NCBI RefSeq assembly: GCF_001424165.1 | Contig: NZ_LMOJ01000012.1 | Span: forward strand, 863 to 64,862 | Direction of reading: 5' to 3' | Length of the DNA stretch: 64,000 bases | Source: Massilia sp. Leaf139 | Lineage (GTDB): Bacteria; Pseudomonadota; Gammaproteobacteria; Burkholderiales; Burkholderiaceae_D | Shown: piece by piece, positions 1 through 8,125 of the stretch | Layout of the letters: each line of letters starts with the position of its first letter | Position numbering within the stretch: position 1 is the stretch's first letter | Notes under the pieces: generated by a model | Databases searched by the model: none | Told to the model about the DNA's origin: nothing | The model's input: the letters and a program-made list of their open reading frames with translations, nothing else | Translations under genes and position numbers: made by a program

Positions 1-147
1 CAAGCTGCCGCCGGCCGCATCATGGACGTCGACTTCGCAACGGAAAGCGCGAAGATGACCTCGAACCAGATGCTGATGCAAGCCGGTACCGCGATGCTCA
101 AGCAGACCAACCAGATGTCGTCGATGGTCATGTCGCTCCTGCAGTAA
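1..147 (+). CDS. fliC: Flagellin, C-terminal end only (gene enters from the left edge)
   Basis: Frame 1 is open from the first base to a TAA at 145-147 and encodes 48 residues. They have the usual bacterial flagellin ending: the sequence [17 protein letters not shown] followed by an amphipathic helix and the terminal residues SLLQ. In flagellins this D0 helix packs in the filament core and carries the export and polymerisation surface. The start and the D2/D3 domains lie outside the window. A strong terminator follows at 188-220. Given the type of locus next door, this may be a lateral-type (LafA-like) flagellin, but the fragment is too short to decide. Confidence 0.88.
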   Translation, partial: QAAAGRIMDVDFATESAKMTSNQMLMQAGTAMLKQTNQMSSMVMSLLQ

Positions 148-187
148 TCACGGCGACCGCCGGCTGAACTCAGCCGGTAGTATCATC

Positions 188-220
188 GGCCAGCCATGTT
201 TTATCGGCTGGCCTTTTTTT
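188..220 (+). terminator. Intrinsic terminator after flagellin
   Basis: The 8-bp arms GGCCAGCC (188-195) and GGCTGGCC (206-213) are perfect inverted repeats around a 10-nt loop. Seven T follow at 214-220. It lies about 40 bases after the flagellin stop and 28 bases before the next start codon, so it probably separates highly expressed flagellin from the downstream gene. Confidence 0.9.
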
Positions 221-247
221 CGCCCGTAGTGTCGTCGGAACCGTGCC

Positions 248-1081
248 ATGAACCCGCTCTCGCTCTCCGCTCCCCTGCCGCCCCCCACCACGCCGCCCCT
301 GCTGGCGAATGCGGTTGCCGCCATCGCGCCGGTTGCCTTCGCCGCGGCCGAGGCCGAGCTGCCGCTGCCGCACTCGCAGCCGCTGGCCAATCCGCAGGCT
401 GCAGCCGCCGGCGCCGAACACCAGGACGGCGCGGCGATGCGTCCCGACCAGGTGTTCATGTCGCGCCAGATGGTCTTCCCGCAGGCCGACGGCCGTACCC
501 TGGCCGGCAACTGGCGTTCGATGGTCGGCAACTATGGCGCGAGCCTGATCGAGCGCGAGTTGCGTAGCCGCGCGAACGCCCTGCCCCCGGCCCTGCTCCT
601 CGCCGGGCAGGAAGGCCGGACGCCCGGCCGTCCGCTCGACGGCCAGCTGCCGGCCGACGCCTGGCGCTTCACCGTGCATGCGGGCAGCACCCAGGCCCAG
701 CACCTGCAGGTGCTGCGCAAGGGCGCCGATGGCGGATCGGGCCGGCGCCGCCGTCCGCGCGCGGCGCTGCGGCTGGATCTCGCCCTGGCGGACGGCACCC
801 ATGTCGCGGTGCAGGTCGAGCCGGCTCCGGGCGGGGTCGCGATCGAGATGGCGGCGCCGGATGCGGCCACGCAGGCCCGCCTGCGCGCGCTGCAGCCGGC
901 GCTCGAGGCGGCCGTGGGACGTGCCGGACTGCTTGTGGTGCGCTGGAATTTCAGGACGGGGATCGTGCCGGCCGGCTCGGCGCATGCGACGCTGGCGGCG
1001 GAGGATGCGGCGGAGGTGCTGACGCTGCCCGTGTTCCGGGCAGTGGCGGAGCTGGCCTTGATGCTGCCGGCGCAGGGGTGA
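248..1081 (+). CDS. Hypothetical protein with a FliK-like (Flg_hook) C-terminal region
   Basis: 277 residues. The first ~60 are Pro/Ala rich and probably disordered. The middle holds MSRQMVFPQADGRTLAGNW and a helical segment (residues ~75-110). From about residue 169 to 235 the pattern ALRLDLALADGTHVAVQVE, then PGGVAIEMAAPDAATQARL and a helix ending RAGL, follows the layout of the Flg_hook domain of FliK: LRLxPxxLGxVxVxxxxxxGxVxVxxxA with a following helix. FliK family members measure hook length and switch export specificity. A canonical fliK is present at 15,368-16,525, so this would be a second, divergent member. The family call is inferred from pattern only. It sits between flagellin and the converging export operon. 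Confidence 0.6.
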   Translation: MNPLSLSAPLPPPTTPPLLANAVAAIAPVAFAAAEAELPLPHSQPLANPQAAAAGAEHQDGAAMRPDQVFMSRQMVFPQADGRTLAGNWRSMVGNYGASLIERELRSRANALPPALLLAGQEGRTPGRPLDGQLPADAWRFTVHAGSTQAQHLQVLRKGADGGSGRRRRPRAALRLDLALADGTHVAVQVEPAPGGVAIEMAAPDAATQARLRALQPALEAAVGRAGLLVVRWNFRTGIVPAGSAHATLAAEDAAEVLTLPVFRAVAELALMLPAQG

Positions 1082-1096
1082 AATTTTATTTCATGT

Positions 1097-1135
1097 AAAA
1101 CGGGGCGATGAAAGGATATTTCATCGCCCCGTTTT
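1097..1135. terminator. Bidirectional terminator between the FliK-like gene and flhA
   Basis: A 17-bp perfect inverted repeat (AAAACGGGGCGATGAAA, loop GGATA, then the complement) with T-runs on both sides. It lies between two convergent genes: the stop of the upstream gene at 1081 and the flhA stop at 1152. Confidence 0.9.
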
Positions 1136-1151
1136 CATTGCACTGACTCGA

Positions 1152-3245
1152 TTACCCGACCGTTCCCACGATCGATACTTCCCGGTTCTCGGGAATCTCG
1201 TTATACGACAGCACGTTCAGCCCCGGCGCAAACAGCTTGGCGTAGCGCGCCAGCAGCGGGCGCACCTGCGGCAGCACCAGCAGCAGCGGCGGCGTATGCT
1301 GGCCCTTCATCTGCTCGCGCGCGACCGGCATGTTGATCTGCAGTTGCGACAGCAGCTGCGGATCGATCGGGTAGTTGTCCAGCGCGACCTTGCCGCCGCC
1401 GCTCTGGCGTGCCTGGTTCAGGGAACCGAGCAGCATGTTCTCCAGTTCCGCCGACAGGTTAAAGGCCGGCATGTCCTTCTTCTTGCCGAACAGGGTCGAG
1501 ACGATCTGGCGGCGCAGCGCGCAGCGCACTTCGGCCGCCAGCAGGATCGGATCCTTGGTCGTCTCGGAGGAGTCCAGCAGCGTGGTGCCGATGACGACGA
1601 TGTCCTTCAGCGACACGCCCTCGGCCAGCAGCACGCGGAACACGCGCAGCAGCTGGGTGTGGTTCAGCGCCTTTTCCAGCGCGCCCGCCAGCTTGGGCGA
1701 CAGGGCGGTGAGGCGTTCCATCAGCGCCGGCACGTCTTCGTGGCGGAACAGTTCGTGCAGGTGGTCGCGGATCACCTTCGAGCAGTGGGTCGCGATCACG
1801 CTCGGCACCTCGACCACCTGGTAGCCCAGGCCGAGCGCATGGCCCTTCTGGTCGGGCGTGATCCAGGTCACGGCCATGCCGAAGGCCGGCTCCAGGCCGG
1901 GAATGCCATCGAGTTCGCCGTACACGTTCGGCGACGGGATCGCCATCAGGTGCTCGGGATGCACTTCGCCTTCGGCCACGATGACGCCCGACAGGCTGAC
2001 CGAATACTGCGAGGGGCGCAATGCCAGGTCGTCGCGCACGCCGATGGCCGGCAGCAGCACGCCCATCGATTCGGACAGGCTCTGGCGGATGCCCTTGATG
2101 CGCTTGGTGAGCTGCTCGCCCTGCGCCTTGTCGACCATGCCGACCAGCTTGTAGCCGACCGCCACCGAGATCGGCTGCACCACCGGCAGCTGTTCCCAGT
2201 CCAGTTCCGGCGCGCGGTCGTCGCGCAGGGCCGCCTCGATCGCGGCAACGCCGCTCGTATCGGCCGGCACCACGCGGGTATGCAGGCGATAGCCGGCATA
2301 GCCCAGGGCGGCGGCGAAGATGGCGAAGGTGAAGAAGGGCATGCCCGGGATCAGGGCGAGGATCACCATCACGCCGGCGGCGGCGAACAGCGTTGGCGGC
2401 TGGGCCAGCAGCTGGCCGCCGACCTGCTTGTCGAGATCGCCCGCTTCGCCGATGCGGGTCACCAGGATCGCGGCGGCGCTCGATAACAGCAGCGCCGGGA
2501 TCTGTGCGACCAGGCCGTCGCCGATGGTCAGCAGCGCGTAGACGCGGAAGGCGTCGCCCAGCGGCAGGTCGTACATCAGCGCGCCGATGGCGATACCGCC
2601 GATCAGGTTGATGATCAGGATGAGGATCGAGGCGACCGCGTCGCCGCGCACGAACTTCGAGGCGCCGTCCATGGCGCCGTAGAAGTCGGCTTCGGCGGCG
2701 ACGTCCTTGCGGCGCTGGGTCGCCTTTTCCTGGTTGATCAGGCCCGCGTTCAGGTCGGCGTCGATCGCCATCTGCTTGCCCGGCAGCGCGTCCAGGGTGA
2801 AGCGCGCCGACACTTCGGAAATACGTTCCGAACCTTTCGTCACCACGACGAAGTTGATGATCATCAGGATGATGAACACCACCAGGCCGACGACGAAGTT
2901 ACCGCCGATGACGACGTTGCCGAAGGATTCGATGACGTTACCGGCAGCGTGCGTGCCCTCGTGGCCGTGCAGCAGGACGACGCGCGTCGACGCCACGTTC
3001 AGCGCCAGGCGCATCAGCGTGGTGCCGAGGATCACGGTCGGGAAGACCGAGAAGTCGAGCGGACGTTTCGCACTCACCGCGACCAGGATCACGATCAGCG
3101 ACAGCACGATGTTGAAGGTGAACAGGACGTCGAGCAGGATCGGCGGCAGCGGCAGCATGATCATCCCGAGCAGCATCAGGATGAAGACTGGGGCGGCGTA
3201 TTTCTGGCGCCGCAGTTCGGCGACAAAAGCGTTCAACGAATTCAT
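1152..3245 (-). CDS. flhA: Flagellar export gate protein FlhA
   Basis: 697 residues, the normal length of FlhA. The N-terminal half has about eight hydrophobic helices, starting at residue ~20 (VFILMLLGMIMLPLP) and carrying the family signatures LPPILLDVLFTFNIVLSL and RLALNVASTRVVL. The C-terminal ~340 residues form the cytosolic domain that docks export substrates and chaperones. FlhA is the ring-forming, proton-driven part of the flagellar type III export gate in the inner membrane. Its ATG overlaps the flhB stop by four bases, so translation is probably coupled. It is the last gene of the leftward fliM-N-P-Q-R-flhB-flhA operon; the terminator at 1097-1135 follows. Confidence 0.97.
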   Translation of the reverse strand: MNSLNAFVAELRRQKYAAPVFILMLLGMIMLPLPPILLDVLFTFNIVLSLIVILVAVSAKRPLDFSVFPTVILGTTLMRLALNVASTRVVLLHGHEGTHAAGNVIESFGNVVIGGNFVVGLVVFIILMIINFVVVTKGSERISEVSARFTLDALPGKQMAIDADLNAGLINQEKATQRRKDVAAEADFYGAMDGASKFVRGDAVASILILIINLIGGIAIGALMYDLPLGDAFRVYALLTIGDGLVAQIPALLLSSAAAILVTRIGEAGDLDKQVGGQLLAQPPTLFAAAGVMVILALIPGMPFFTFAIFAAALGYAGYRLHTRVVPADTSGVAAIEAALRDDRAPELDWEQLPVVQPISVAVGYKLVGMVDKAQGEQLTKRIKGIRQSLSESMGVLLPAIGVRDDLALRPSQYSVSLSGVIVAEGEVHPEHLMAIPSPNVYGELDGIPGLEPAFGMAVTWITPDQKGHALGLGYQVVEVPSVIATHCSKVIRDHLHELFRHEDVPALMERLTALSPKLAGALEKALNHTQLLRVFRVLLAEGVSLKDIVVIGTTLLDSSETTKDPILLAAEVRCALRRQIVSTLFGKKKDMPAFNLSAELENMLLGSLNQARQSGGGKVALDNYPIDPQLLSQLQINMPVAREQMKGQHTPPLLLVLPQVRPLLARYAKLFAPGLNVLSYNEIPENREVSIVGTVG

Positions 3246-4375
3246 GAAGCGGATACCTCGCTCAAATGAGATGGCACGGCCACCTCGTTAGGGAACCGTG
3301 GGGGCGCCTGGCGCCGGCCGTCACGGAAAGCGTTCAATTGCAGCACATAGTTCAGCACCTGCGACACGGCCTGGTACAACTGGGCCGGAATCTGCTGCTG
3401 CACCTGGCTGGTGTTATAGATCGCGCGCGCCAGCGGAGGCAGCGACACGGTCTCGATCTTGTGTTTCGCGGCGACGCTCTTGATGTAGAGCGCCATTTCG
3501 TCGACGCCCTTCGCGACCACGAAGGGCGCCTCGGCGCGGTTCGTATCGTACTTCAGGGCGACCGCATAGTGCTCGGGGTTGACGATCACGACGTCCGCCG
3601 TCGGCACCGTCTTGTTCACGTTGCGCTGGGCCAGCTGGCGCTGCAGCTGGCGGATGCGCCCCTTGACCTCGGGCTTGCCCTCGCTGGTCTTGTGCTCTTC
3701 CTTCTGTTCCTGCTTGCTCATGCGCTGGTTCTTCGCGAACTGGAAGGCCTGGATCGGCACGTCCAGCACGGCGAAGATCACGAACACGGCAACCAGCGCG
3801 AACAGGGCGTCGAACATCATCGTCCCGCCGCGCACGATGGCGTCGCCCAGCGGCAGGCGCTGCAGGTCGACATAGCTGGCGATGCTCGATTGCGTCACGT
3901 GCACCAGCACGAAGCCCAGCACCACGGCCTTGGCCACCGAGGTCGCGAAGCCGATCGCGTGCTTTTGCGTCAACAGGTTGCCCAGGTTTTTCATGGGGCT
4001 CAGGCGATCCATCTTCGGCATCAGGTTTTTACCGGACATGATCCAGCCGCCCGGCACCAGGCCGCCGATGATGATCGCCACCGGCACCACGGCCAGGGGC
4101 AGCACCATCTTCACGAACAGCGTGGCGGCGGCCATGAAGACCACCGACATGGCATTCTCGATCGCGCCCGTCTCGCCGAGCGGCACGAAGACGAGCCGGA
4201 ACAGCGAGCGGAACGACTCCATGTAATCGGGCAGCATCAGCGTGAACATCTTGAGGCTGACCAGGATGCCGATCGCGGTCGACAGATCCTTCGAGCGGAC
4301 GATCTGCCCTTCCTCGCGCGCCTTTTTCAGCTTCTGCGCCGAGGCCTTTTCGGTTTTGTCGCCGTTCTCAGCCAC
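3242..4375 (-). CDS. flhB: Flagellar export switch protein FlhB
   Basis: 377 residues with a GTG start (the fliR stop overlaps by 8 bases). The N-terminus AENGDKTEKAS matches the conserved 'E-D/K-T-E-K-x-T/S' start of the family. Four membrane helices follow, then a cytosolic domain. FlhB switches the export gate from hook to filament substrates through self-cleavage between Asn and Pro of a conserved NPTH motif. Here the motif reads N266-P267-E268-H269 (codons at 3569-3580), with Glu in place of Thr. The Asn-Pro pair is intact, so cleavage may still occur. A basic linker (KNQRMSKQEQKEEHK) precedes the domain, as is normal. Confidence 0.96.
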   Translation of the reverse strand: MAENGDKTEKASAQKLKKAREEGQIVRSKDLSTAIGILVSLKMFTLMLPDYMESFRSLFRLVFVPLGETGAIENAMSVVFMAAATLFVKMVLPLAVVPVAIIIGGLVPGGWIMSGKNLMPKMDRLSPMKNLGNLLTQKHAIGFATSVAKAVVLGFVLVHVTQSSIASYVDLQRLPLGDAIVRGGTMMFDALFALVAVFVIFAVLDVPIQAFQFAKNQRMSKQEQKEEHKTSEGKPEVKGRIRQLQRQLAQRNVNKTVPTADVVIVNPEHYAVALKYDTNRAEAPFVVAKGVDEMALYIKSVAAKHKIETVSLPPLARAIYNTSQVQQQIPAQLYQAVSQVLNYVLQLNAFRDGRRQAPPRFPNEVAVPSHLSEVSAS

Positions 4376-5144
4376 GGGCCGCCCTCATCTGCTGCTGCAG
4401 CATTTCCAATACCGCGTTCGTCACCTGGATATAGTGTTCCGGGATGAAGCGCACCAGCTGCACCAGCATCAGCAGCCCGAAGATGGTCACCAGCGAAAAG
4501 CCCAGCGAGAACAGGTTCAGCGAAGGCGCGACGCGGTTCAGGAAACCGAAGCCGATCTGCACCACCATCGTCGAGAACACGATCGGGAGCGCCAGCAGCA
4601 TCGCCGCGGCAAACACCCAGCCCAGGTTCAGCGCCACCGCCTGCAGCGTCATCGACCCCAGGCCCTGCCCCACCGGCCAGGCGTGGAAGCTCTGTCCGAG
4701 CACGCTGGTGAGCACCAGGTGGCCGTCGATGGCGAAGAAGATGAAGATCGCCACCAGCGCCAGCAGGCTCGAAATGACGTCGGACTGCTGGCCGTTGACC
4801 GGATCGTTCATCTGCGCCATCGAAAAGCCGATCTGGCTCGATGCCAGAAAGCCCAGCATCGAAATGGCCGAGGTGGCGAACTGCAGCGCGAAGCCGATCA
4901 CGCCGCCGATCACCGCCTGCTCGAACATGGCGACCACGCCGGCCAGCGAGAACGGGTCGGGCATCGCCATGTTCTTTGTGAGCGGCAGCATCAGGAAGGC
5001 CAGTACCAGCGACAGCAGCGCACGCACGGGAATCGGCACGTTGCCGTCGCCGATCGCCGGCGCCGAGGACAGCAGCGCCATGATGCGGCAGAACGGCCAC
5101 CACAGCGCACCGATCAGCGGCAGCAGATAGCTGACGAAATCCAT
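4368..5144 (-). CDS. fliR: Flagellar export gate protein FliR
   Basis: 258 residues, a typical FliR. It starts MDFVSYLLPLIGALWWPFCRIMALLSSAP and has about six hydrophobic helices. FliR joins FliP and FliQ in the helical export gate core of the basal body. The ATG (5142-5144) directly abuts the fliQ stop at 5145-5147, and its 3' end overlaps flhB by 8 bases, so the three genes read as one tightly coupled operon. Confidence 0.95.
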   Translation of the reverse strand: MDFVSYLLPLIGALWWPFCRIMALLSSAPAIGDGNVPIPVRALLSLVLAFLMLPLTKNMAMPDPFSLAGVVAMFEQAVIGGVIGFALQFATSAISMLGFLASSQIGFSMAQMNDPVNGQQSDVISSLLALVAIFIFFAIDGHLVLTSVLGQSFHAWPVGQGLGSMTLQAVALNLGWVFAAAMLLALPIVFSTMVVQIGFGFLNRVAPSLNLFSLGFSLVTIFGLLMLVQLVRFIPEHYIQVTNAVLEMLQQQMRAARG

Positions 5145-5414
5145 CTAGCTCGCGATGGTGGCGGCGCGCTGGAACACCGACACGCAATAATCCATCAGGT
5201 AGCCGGTCATCCAGTGGCCGGCCAGGATCAGCACCACCAGCGTCACCAGGAGGCGCGGCAGGAAGCTCAGGGTTTGTTCATTGATCTGGGTGGCGGCCTG
5301 CACCAGCGCCACCACCAGGCCGATCAACAGGCCCGGCACCACCAGCACCATCACCAGCAGCATCACCACGCGCAGGGCTTCGGCGACCAGGTCGACCGCA
5401 ACATCGGGACTCAT
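5145..5414 (-). CDS. fliQ: Flagellar export gate protein FliQ
   Basis: 89 residues from the chosen ATG, exactly the usual FliQ length, with two hydrophobic helices (residues ~15-40 and ~50-78) and the typical start MSPDVAVDLVAEALRV. A GTG six bases upstream is also open. The ATG is preferred because a strong AGGAGG lies 8 bases before it and only about 2 bases before the GTG. FliQ is one of the small subunits of the FliPQR gate. Confidence 0.95.
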   Translation of the reverse strand: MSPDVAVDLVAEALRVVMLLVMVLVVPGLLIGLVVALVQAATQINEQTLSFLPRLLVTLVVLILAGHWMTGYLMDYCVSVFQRAATIAS

Positions 5415-5426
5415 TGACACAACCTC

Positions 5427-6197
5427 CTAATAGCCGTGGATACTGCCGACCAGCGTGTTGACGGTCAGCGTCCAGCCGTCGACCAGCACGAACAGCAGCA
5501 GTTTGAACGGCAGCGAAATGACGAGCGGCGACAGCATCATCATGCCCATCGCCATCAGCACCGACGACACCACCAGGTCGATGATCAGAAAGGGAATGAA
5601 CAGCATCGCGCCGATCTGGAACGCGGTCTTCAGTTCCGACAGCACGAAGGCGGCCAGCTTGACGGTGAAGGCACGCTGTTCGGGCTTCAGGGTGGGCGCC
5701 TCGCCGGCCAAGTGCGCGACCTGGGCCAGGGCGCTCTTGCTGGTTTGCGCCAGCATGAAGCGCGACAGCGGCACTTCGGCCGTCTTGAGTGCCTGCTCCA
5801 GGCCGATCTTGTTCTGGTCGTAGGGCAGGAAGGCTTCGTTCCAGACCTGCACGCCGATCGGGCGCATCACGAGCAGCGTGAGGATCAGCGCGATGCCGGT
5901 GACGACGCGGCTCGGCAGGCCCTGCTGCAGGCCCAGGGCCTGGCGCAGCAGGGACAGCACGATCACGAAGCGCGTGAAGCTGGTGGTCATCATGACCAGC
6001 ACGGGCAGCAGCCCGAGCAGCGTCATCAAGACCAGGATTTGCGACTTCACGCTCAGGCCGGTGTTGGCGCCGGGGATGACGCCTGCCATCAGATCCTGGG
6101 CATGCGCGGATGAAGCACACAATAGAAGAGCGGCGCCCGCCAACCCGAAGGTGGCAGCGCCGCGGCGCGAGATGGCGCCGCTCTTGAATACAATCAT
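5427..6197 (-). CDS. fliP: Flagellar export gate protein FliP
   Basis: 256 residues. An N-terminal signal sequence (residues 1-33, ending SSAHA) is followed by the mature protein, as in other FliP proteins. Recognisable stretches are SVKSQILVLMTLLGLLPVLVMMTTSFTR (split here by the family's first helix) and the C-terminal GGWTLTV-type end (VDGWTLTVNTLVGS). FliP forms the pentameric core of the gate. Its ATG overlaps the fliN stop (ATGA), so no fliO lies between fliN and fliP. Confidence 0.96.
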   Translation of the reverse strand: MIVFKSGAISRRGAATFGLAGAALLLCASSAHAQDLMAGVIPGANTGLSVKSQILVLMTLLGLLPVLVMMTTSFTRFVIVLSLLRQALGLQQGLPSRVVTGIALILTLLVMRPIGVQVWNEAFLPYDQNKIGLEQALKTAEVPLSRFMLAQTSKSALAQVAHLAGEAPTLKPEQRAFTVKLAAFVLSELKTAFQIGAMLFIPFLIIDLVVSSVLMAMGMMMLSPLVISLPFKLLLFVLVDGWTLTVNTLVGSIHGY

Positions 6198-6532
6198 GCC
6201 GTGATCAAGTCCAGGTTCAGACCGTCGAGATCGATCACTTTCAAGCCGTACTGTTCACCCGCCACCACGACTTCGGCGCGGCCGATCGGGGCGCCGTTGA
6301 CCTTGATGACGAGCGGCTCGCCGGCCACCGCGTCCAGCGGCAGCACGCTCGCCGGGCCCAGATCCATCAGATCCTGCAGGGAGATCCGGGCCGAGCCCAC
6401 TTCCAGCGTCAGCGTGACAGGGATACGGCGCATCATCTGCGGCAAGCGTGGATTGCGTGCAGGGGCGCCCACCTCGACGTTGTCGTCGATGAGGAGGTCG
6501 TCGGCCAGTTGGTCGTTGAGATTCATGTCCAT
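6194..6532 (-). CDS. fliN: Flagellar C-ring switch protein FliN
   Basis: 112 residues. A short acidic N-terminus is followed by one SpoA (surface presentation of antigens) domain at residues ~35-108: IPVTLTLEVGSARISLQDLMDLGPASVLPLD, then VNGAPIGRAEVVVAGEQYGLKV. FliN builds the lower part of the C-ring and binds the FliH-FliI export ATPase complex. The start codon follows immediately on the stop of the FliM-like gene, so the two C-ring genes are coupled. Confidence 0.94.
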   Translation of the reverse strand: MDMNLNDQLADDLLIDDNVEVGAPARNPRLPQMMRRIPVTLTLEVGSARISLQDLMDLGPASVLPLDAVAGEPLVIKVNGAPIGRAEVVVAGEQYGLKVIDLDGLNLDLITA

Positions 6533-7405
6533 TTATTCAGCGTCTTCAAAAGAGGTTAAACACAGTTTGCCTTTGTGCTCGGCCACCGCCGCCGTGAACA
6601 GGCGGGCTTCGTCGAGCAGAACGTCGGCGCGGCCGACGGAAACCGGAATCACATCGCCTACCTTCAGGGCGAACAGCGCTTCCAGCGTGATCTCGTGCGT
6701 AACGAGGCGGCCGTCCAGCTTGACCTTCAGGCTGGCGCCGATCGATTCGCCCTGGCGCTGCGCGCGCTGGGGGCGCTCCGGCTGCAGCGCCTGCAGAATC
6801 AGGCCCATCATGCGCGCATCCGGCGAAATATAGCAACGCGCCGTGCTGCCGCCGTGCGGCTCGCGCAGCGTCACGGCCAGCACCCAGGCGTTTTTCGCCG
6901 GCACGGGGGCCGGCACCGGGGCCGTTGCACCCGAGTTCGCGGCGCGCCGTTCGACTTCCACGCCAGCCGCGCTGGCGGCCACCCGCACGCGCATCGCCAG
7001 CACTTCGAACAGCTGCTGCGTCAGCGTCAGCGCGAGGCGCTCTTCGGTGGCCGTGACACGTTCCCCTGCCGGGTCGCGCAGCGGCTTGGCCGCGGCCTTG
7101 CCGCTATAGCGCGCTTCCAGCAGCCCCACCAGCAGGGCACGCTCGAATGCGACGGCGGCGACGCCCTGCGGCCCGCCCATGCTCAGCCAGCGCAAAGCGC
7201 CCGCTTCCGGCGCACGTTCGAAGACGACCTGGGCCAGTTCGAAGCTGCTCCAGTAACGGCGCCAGCCTGGCGCGGACAGCATCGCCATCAGGTCTTCGCC
7301 AAAGGCATCCGCAAACGCCGGCAGCAAATGCACGGGCCGGCCCAGCAGGGTCGGATCGAGCACCTGATGCGGTCGCGCTTGAACGGTTGAATTGTTAATC
7401 GACAT
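6533..7405 (-). CDS. fliM: Short, divergent FliM-like C-ring protein (lateral-type)
   Basis: 290 residues from the ATG at 7403-7405; a TTG nine bases upstream is also in frame. Only the C-terminus is clearly recognisable: a SpoA domain at residues ~215-285 (LKVKLDGRLVTHEITLEALFALKVGDVIPV). It lies directly before fliN, which is the fliM position. Two usual FliM features are missing: the N-terminal CheY-P-binding motif (LSQxEIDALL type) and the familiar CheC-like middle with a GGxG motif. Lateral (Flag-2) and virulence-secretion C-ring proteins share this shortened form. The C-ring role is firm; the absence of CheY binding is inference. First gene of the leftward operon. Confidence 0.85.
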   Translation of the reverse strand: MSINNSTVQARPHQVLDPTLLGRPVHLLPAFADAFGEDLMAMLSAPGWRRYWSSFELAQVVFERAPEAGALRWLSMGGPQGVAAVAFERALLVGLLEARYSGKAAAKPLRDPAGERVTATEERLALTLTQQLFEVLAMRVRVAASAAGVEVERRAANSGATAPVPAPVPAKNAWVLAVTLREPHGGSTARCYISPDARMMGLILQALQPERPQRAQRQGESIGASLKVKLDGRLVTHEITLEALFALKVGDVIPVSVGRADVLLDEARLFTAAVAEHKGKLCLTSFEDAE

Positions 7406-7762
7406 GGATAACAAAAATGAGGACGAATTGATGAGATCAAATGGGACGTGTTTTTATTTCATTCCCGAAGGCAACAATTATACCTGCTTAGATGTTTCGG
7501 GTCGCTTGATATTCCTCTTTGAATTCCCCATTGCCCTACGGTAAGATCGTATCTTCATTTGCGCCGCTTCCTAGGACAAAACACAGTCTCACGAGGGAAA
7601 AGCGTGAAATCTGCCAGGTTTTGAAGCACGGTTTAATGCAGGTTTTACATGCGCAAGATTTAACATTTGACCTTGTGAAGCTAGATTTTAATCGTCAAAT
7701 GTCGCAGAAAAGCTACTCAGCCTGTCACCCACACGCAACATCGAACGCATAGGATTTAACAA
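7406..7762. promoter_or_regulatory. Divergent control region between fliM and fliE (no gene)
   Basis: 357 bases, clearly more AT-rich than the flanking genes, between the leftward fliM operon and the rightward fliE run. It must hold promoters in both directions. I could not find a convincing sigma-28 (TAAA-N15-GCCGATAA) or sigma-54 (GG-N10-GC) site. A 17-mer, TTGCCCTACGGTAAGAT, at 7531-7547 recurs exactly at 21,488-21,504. In classical Flag-2 loci this interval carries lafK; here there is no such gene. Confidence 0.6.
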
Positions 7763-8098
7763 ATGGGAATTGAATTAGCCGGCCAGATCAAAGCCGACCT
7801 TGCTGCACTGACAAACGAAGCGCAGCGCCTGGCGATTGCACCCTCTGTCGAATTGGCAACGCCTGCAGCTCAGACCGACTTCTCTTTCGCCCAGACGATG
7901 AAGAATGCGCTCCAGAGCGTCGATGCGCAGGATCAGGCAGCGGCGGTCAAGATGGCCGATGTCGACAGCGGTAAAAGCGACGATCTGGTCGGTGCGATGC
8001 TCGCCAGCCAGGAAGCCAGCCTCTCCTTCTCGATGCTCATGCAGGTACGTAACAAGGTCATGGGCGCGATGGACGAACTGATCAAGCTCCCGGTCTGA
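7763..8098 (+). CDS. fliE: Flagellar MS-ring/rod junction protein FliE
   Basis: 111 residues. The C-terminal half is characteristic: DFSFAQTMKNALQSVDAQDQAA, then VGAMLASQEASLSFSMLMQVRNKVMGAMDEL. FliE links the MS ring to the proximal rod and is an early export substrate. It is the first gene of the long rightward run; AGGA lies about nine bases before the ATG. Confidence 0.95.
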   Translation: MGIELAGQIKADLAALTNEAQRLAIAPSVELATPAAQTDFSFAQTMKNALQSVDAQDQAAAVKMADVDSGKSDDLVGAMLASQEASLSFSMLMQVRNKVMGAMDELIKLPV

Positions 8099-8125
8099 TT
8101 TAACGGAAAAACGGAAAAGCCCAAC

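Noticed and set aside
7620..7645. Possible sigma-54 promoter upstream of fliE (AGCACGGTTTAATGC)
   Set aside because: The first GG is lacking and the spacing to GC is 11 rather than 10 bases.
7519..7752. 77-codon frame in the fliM-fliE gap, considered as a remnant of lafK or a small regulator
   Set aside because: It starts with TTG, has no ribosome site, has no AAA+ or helix-turn-helix motif, and its AT-rich composition fits a control region.
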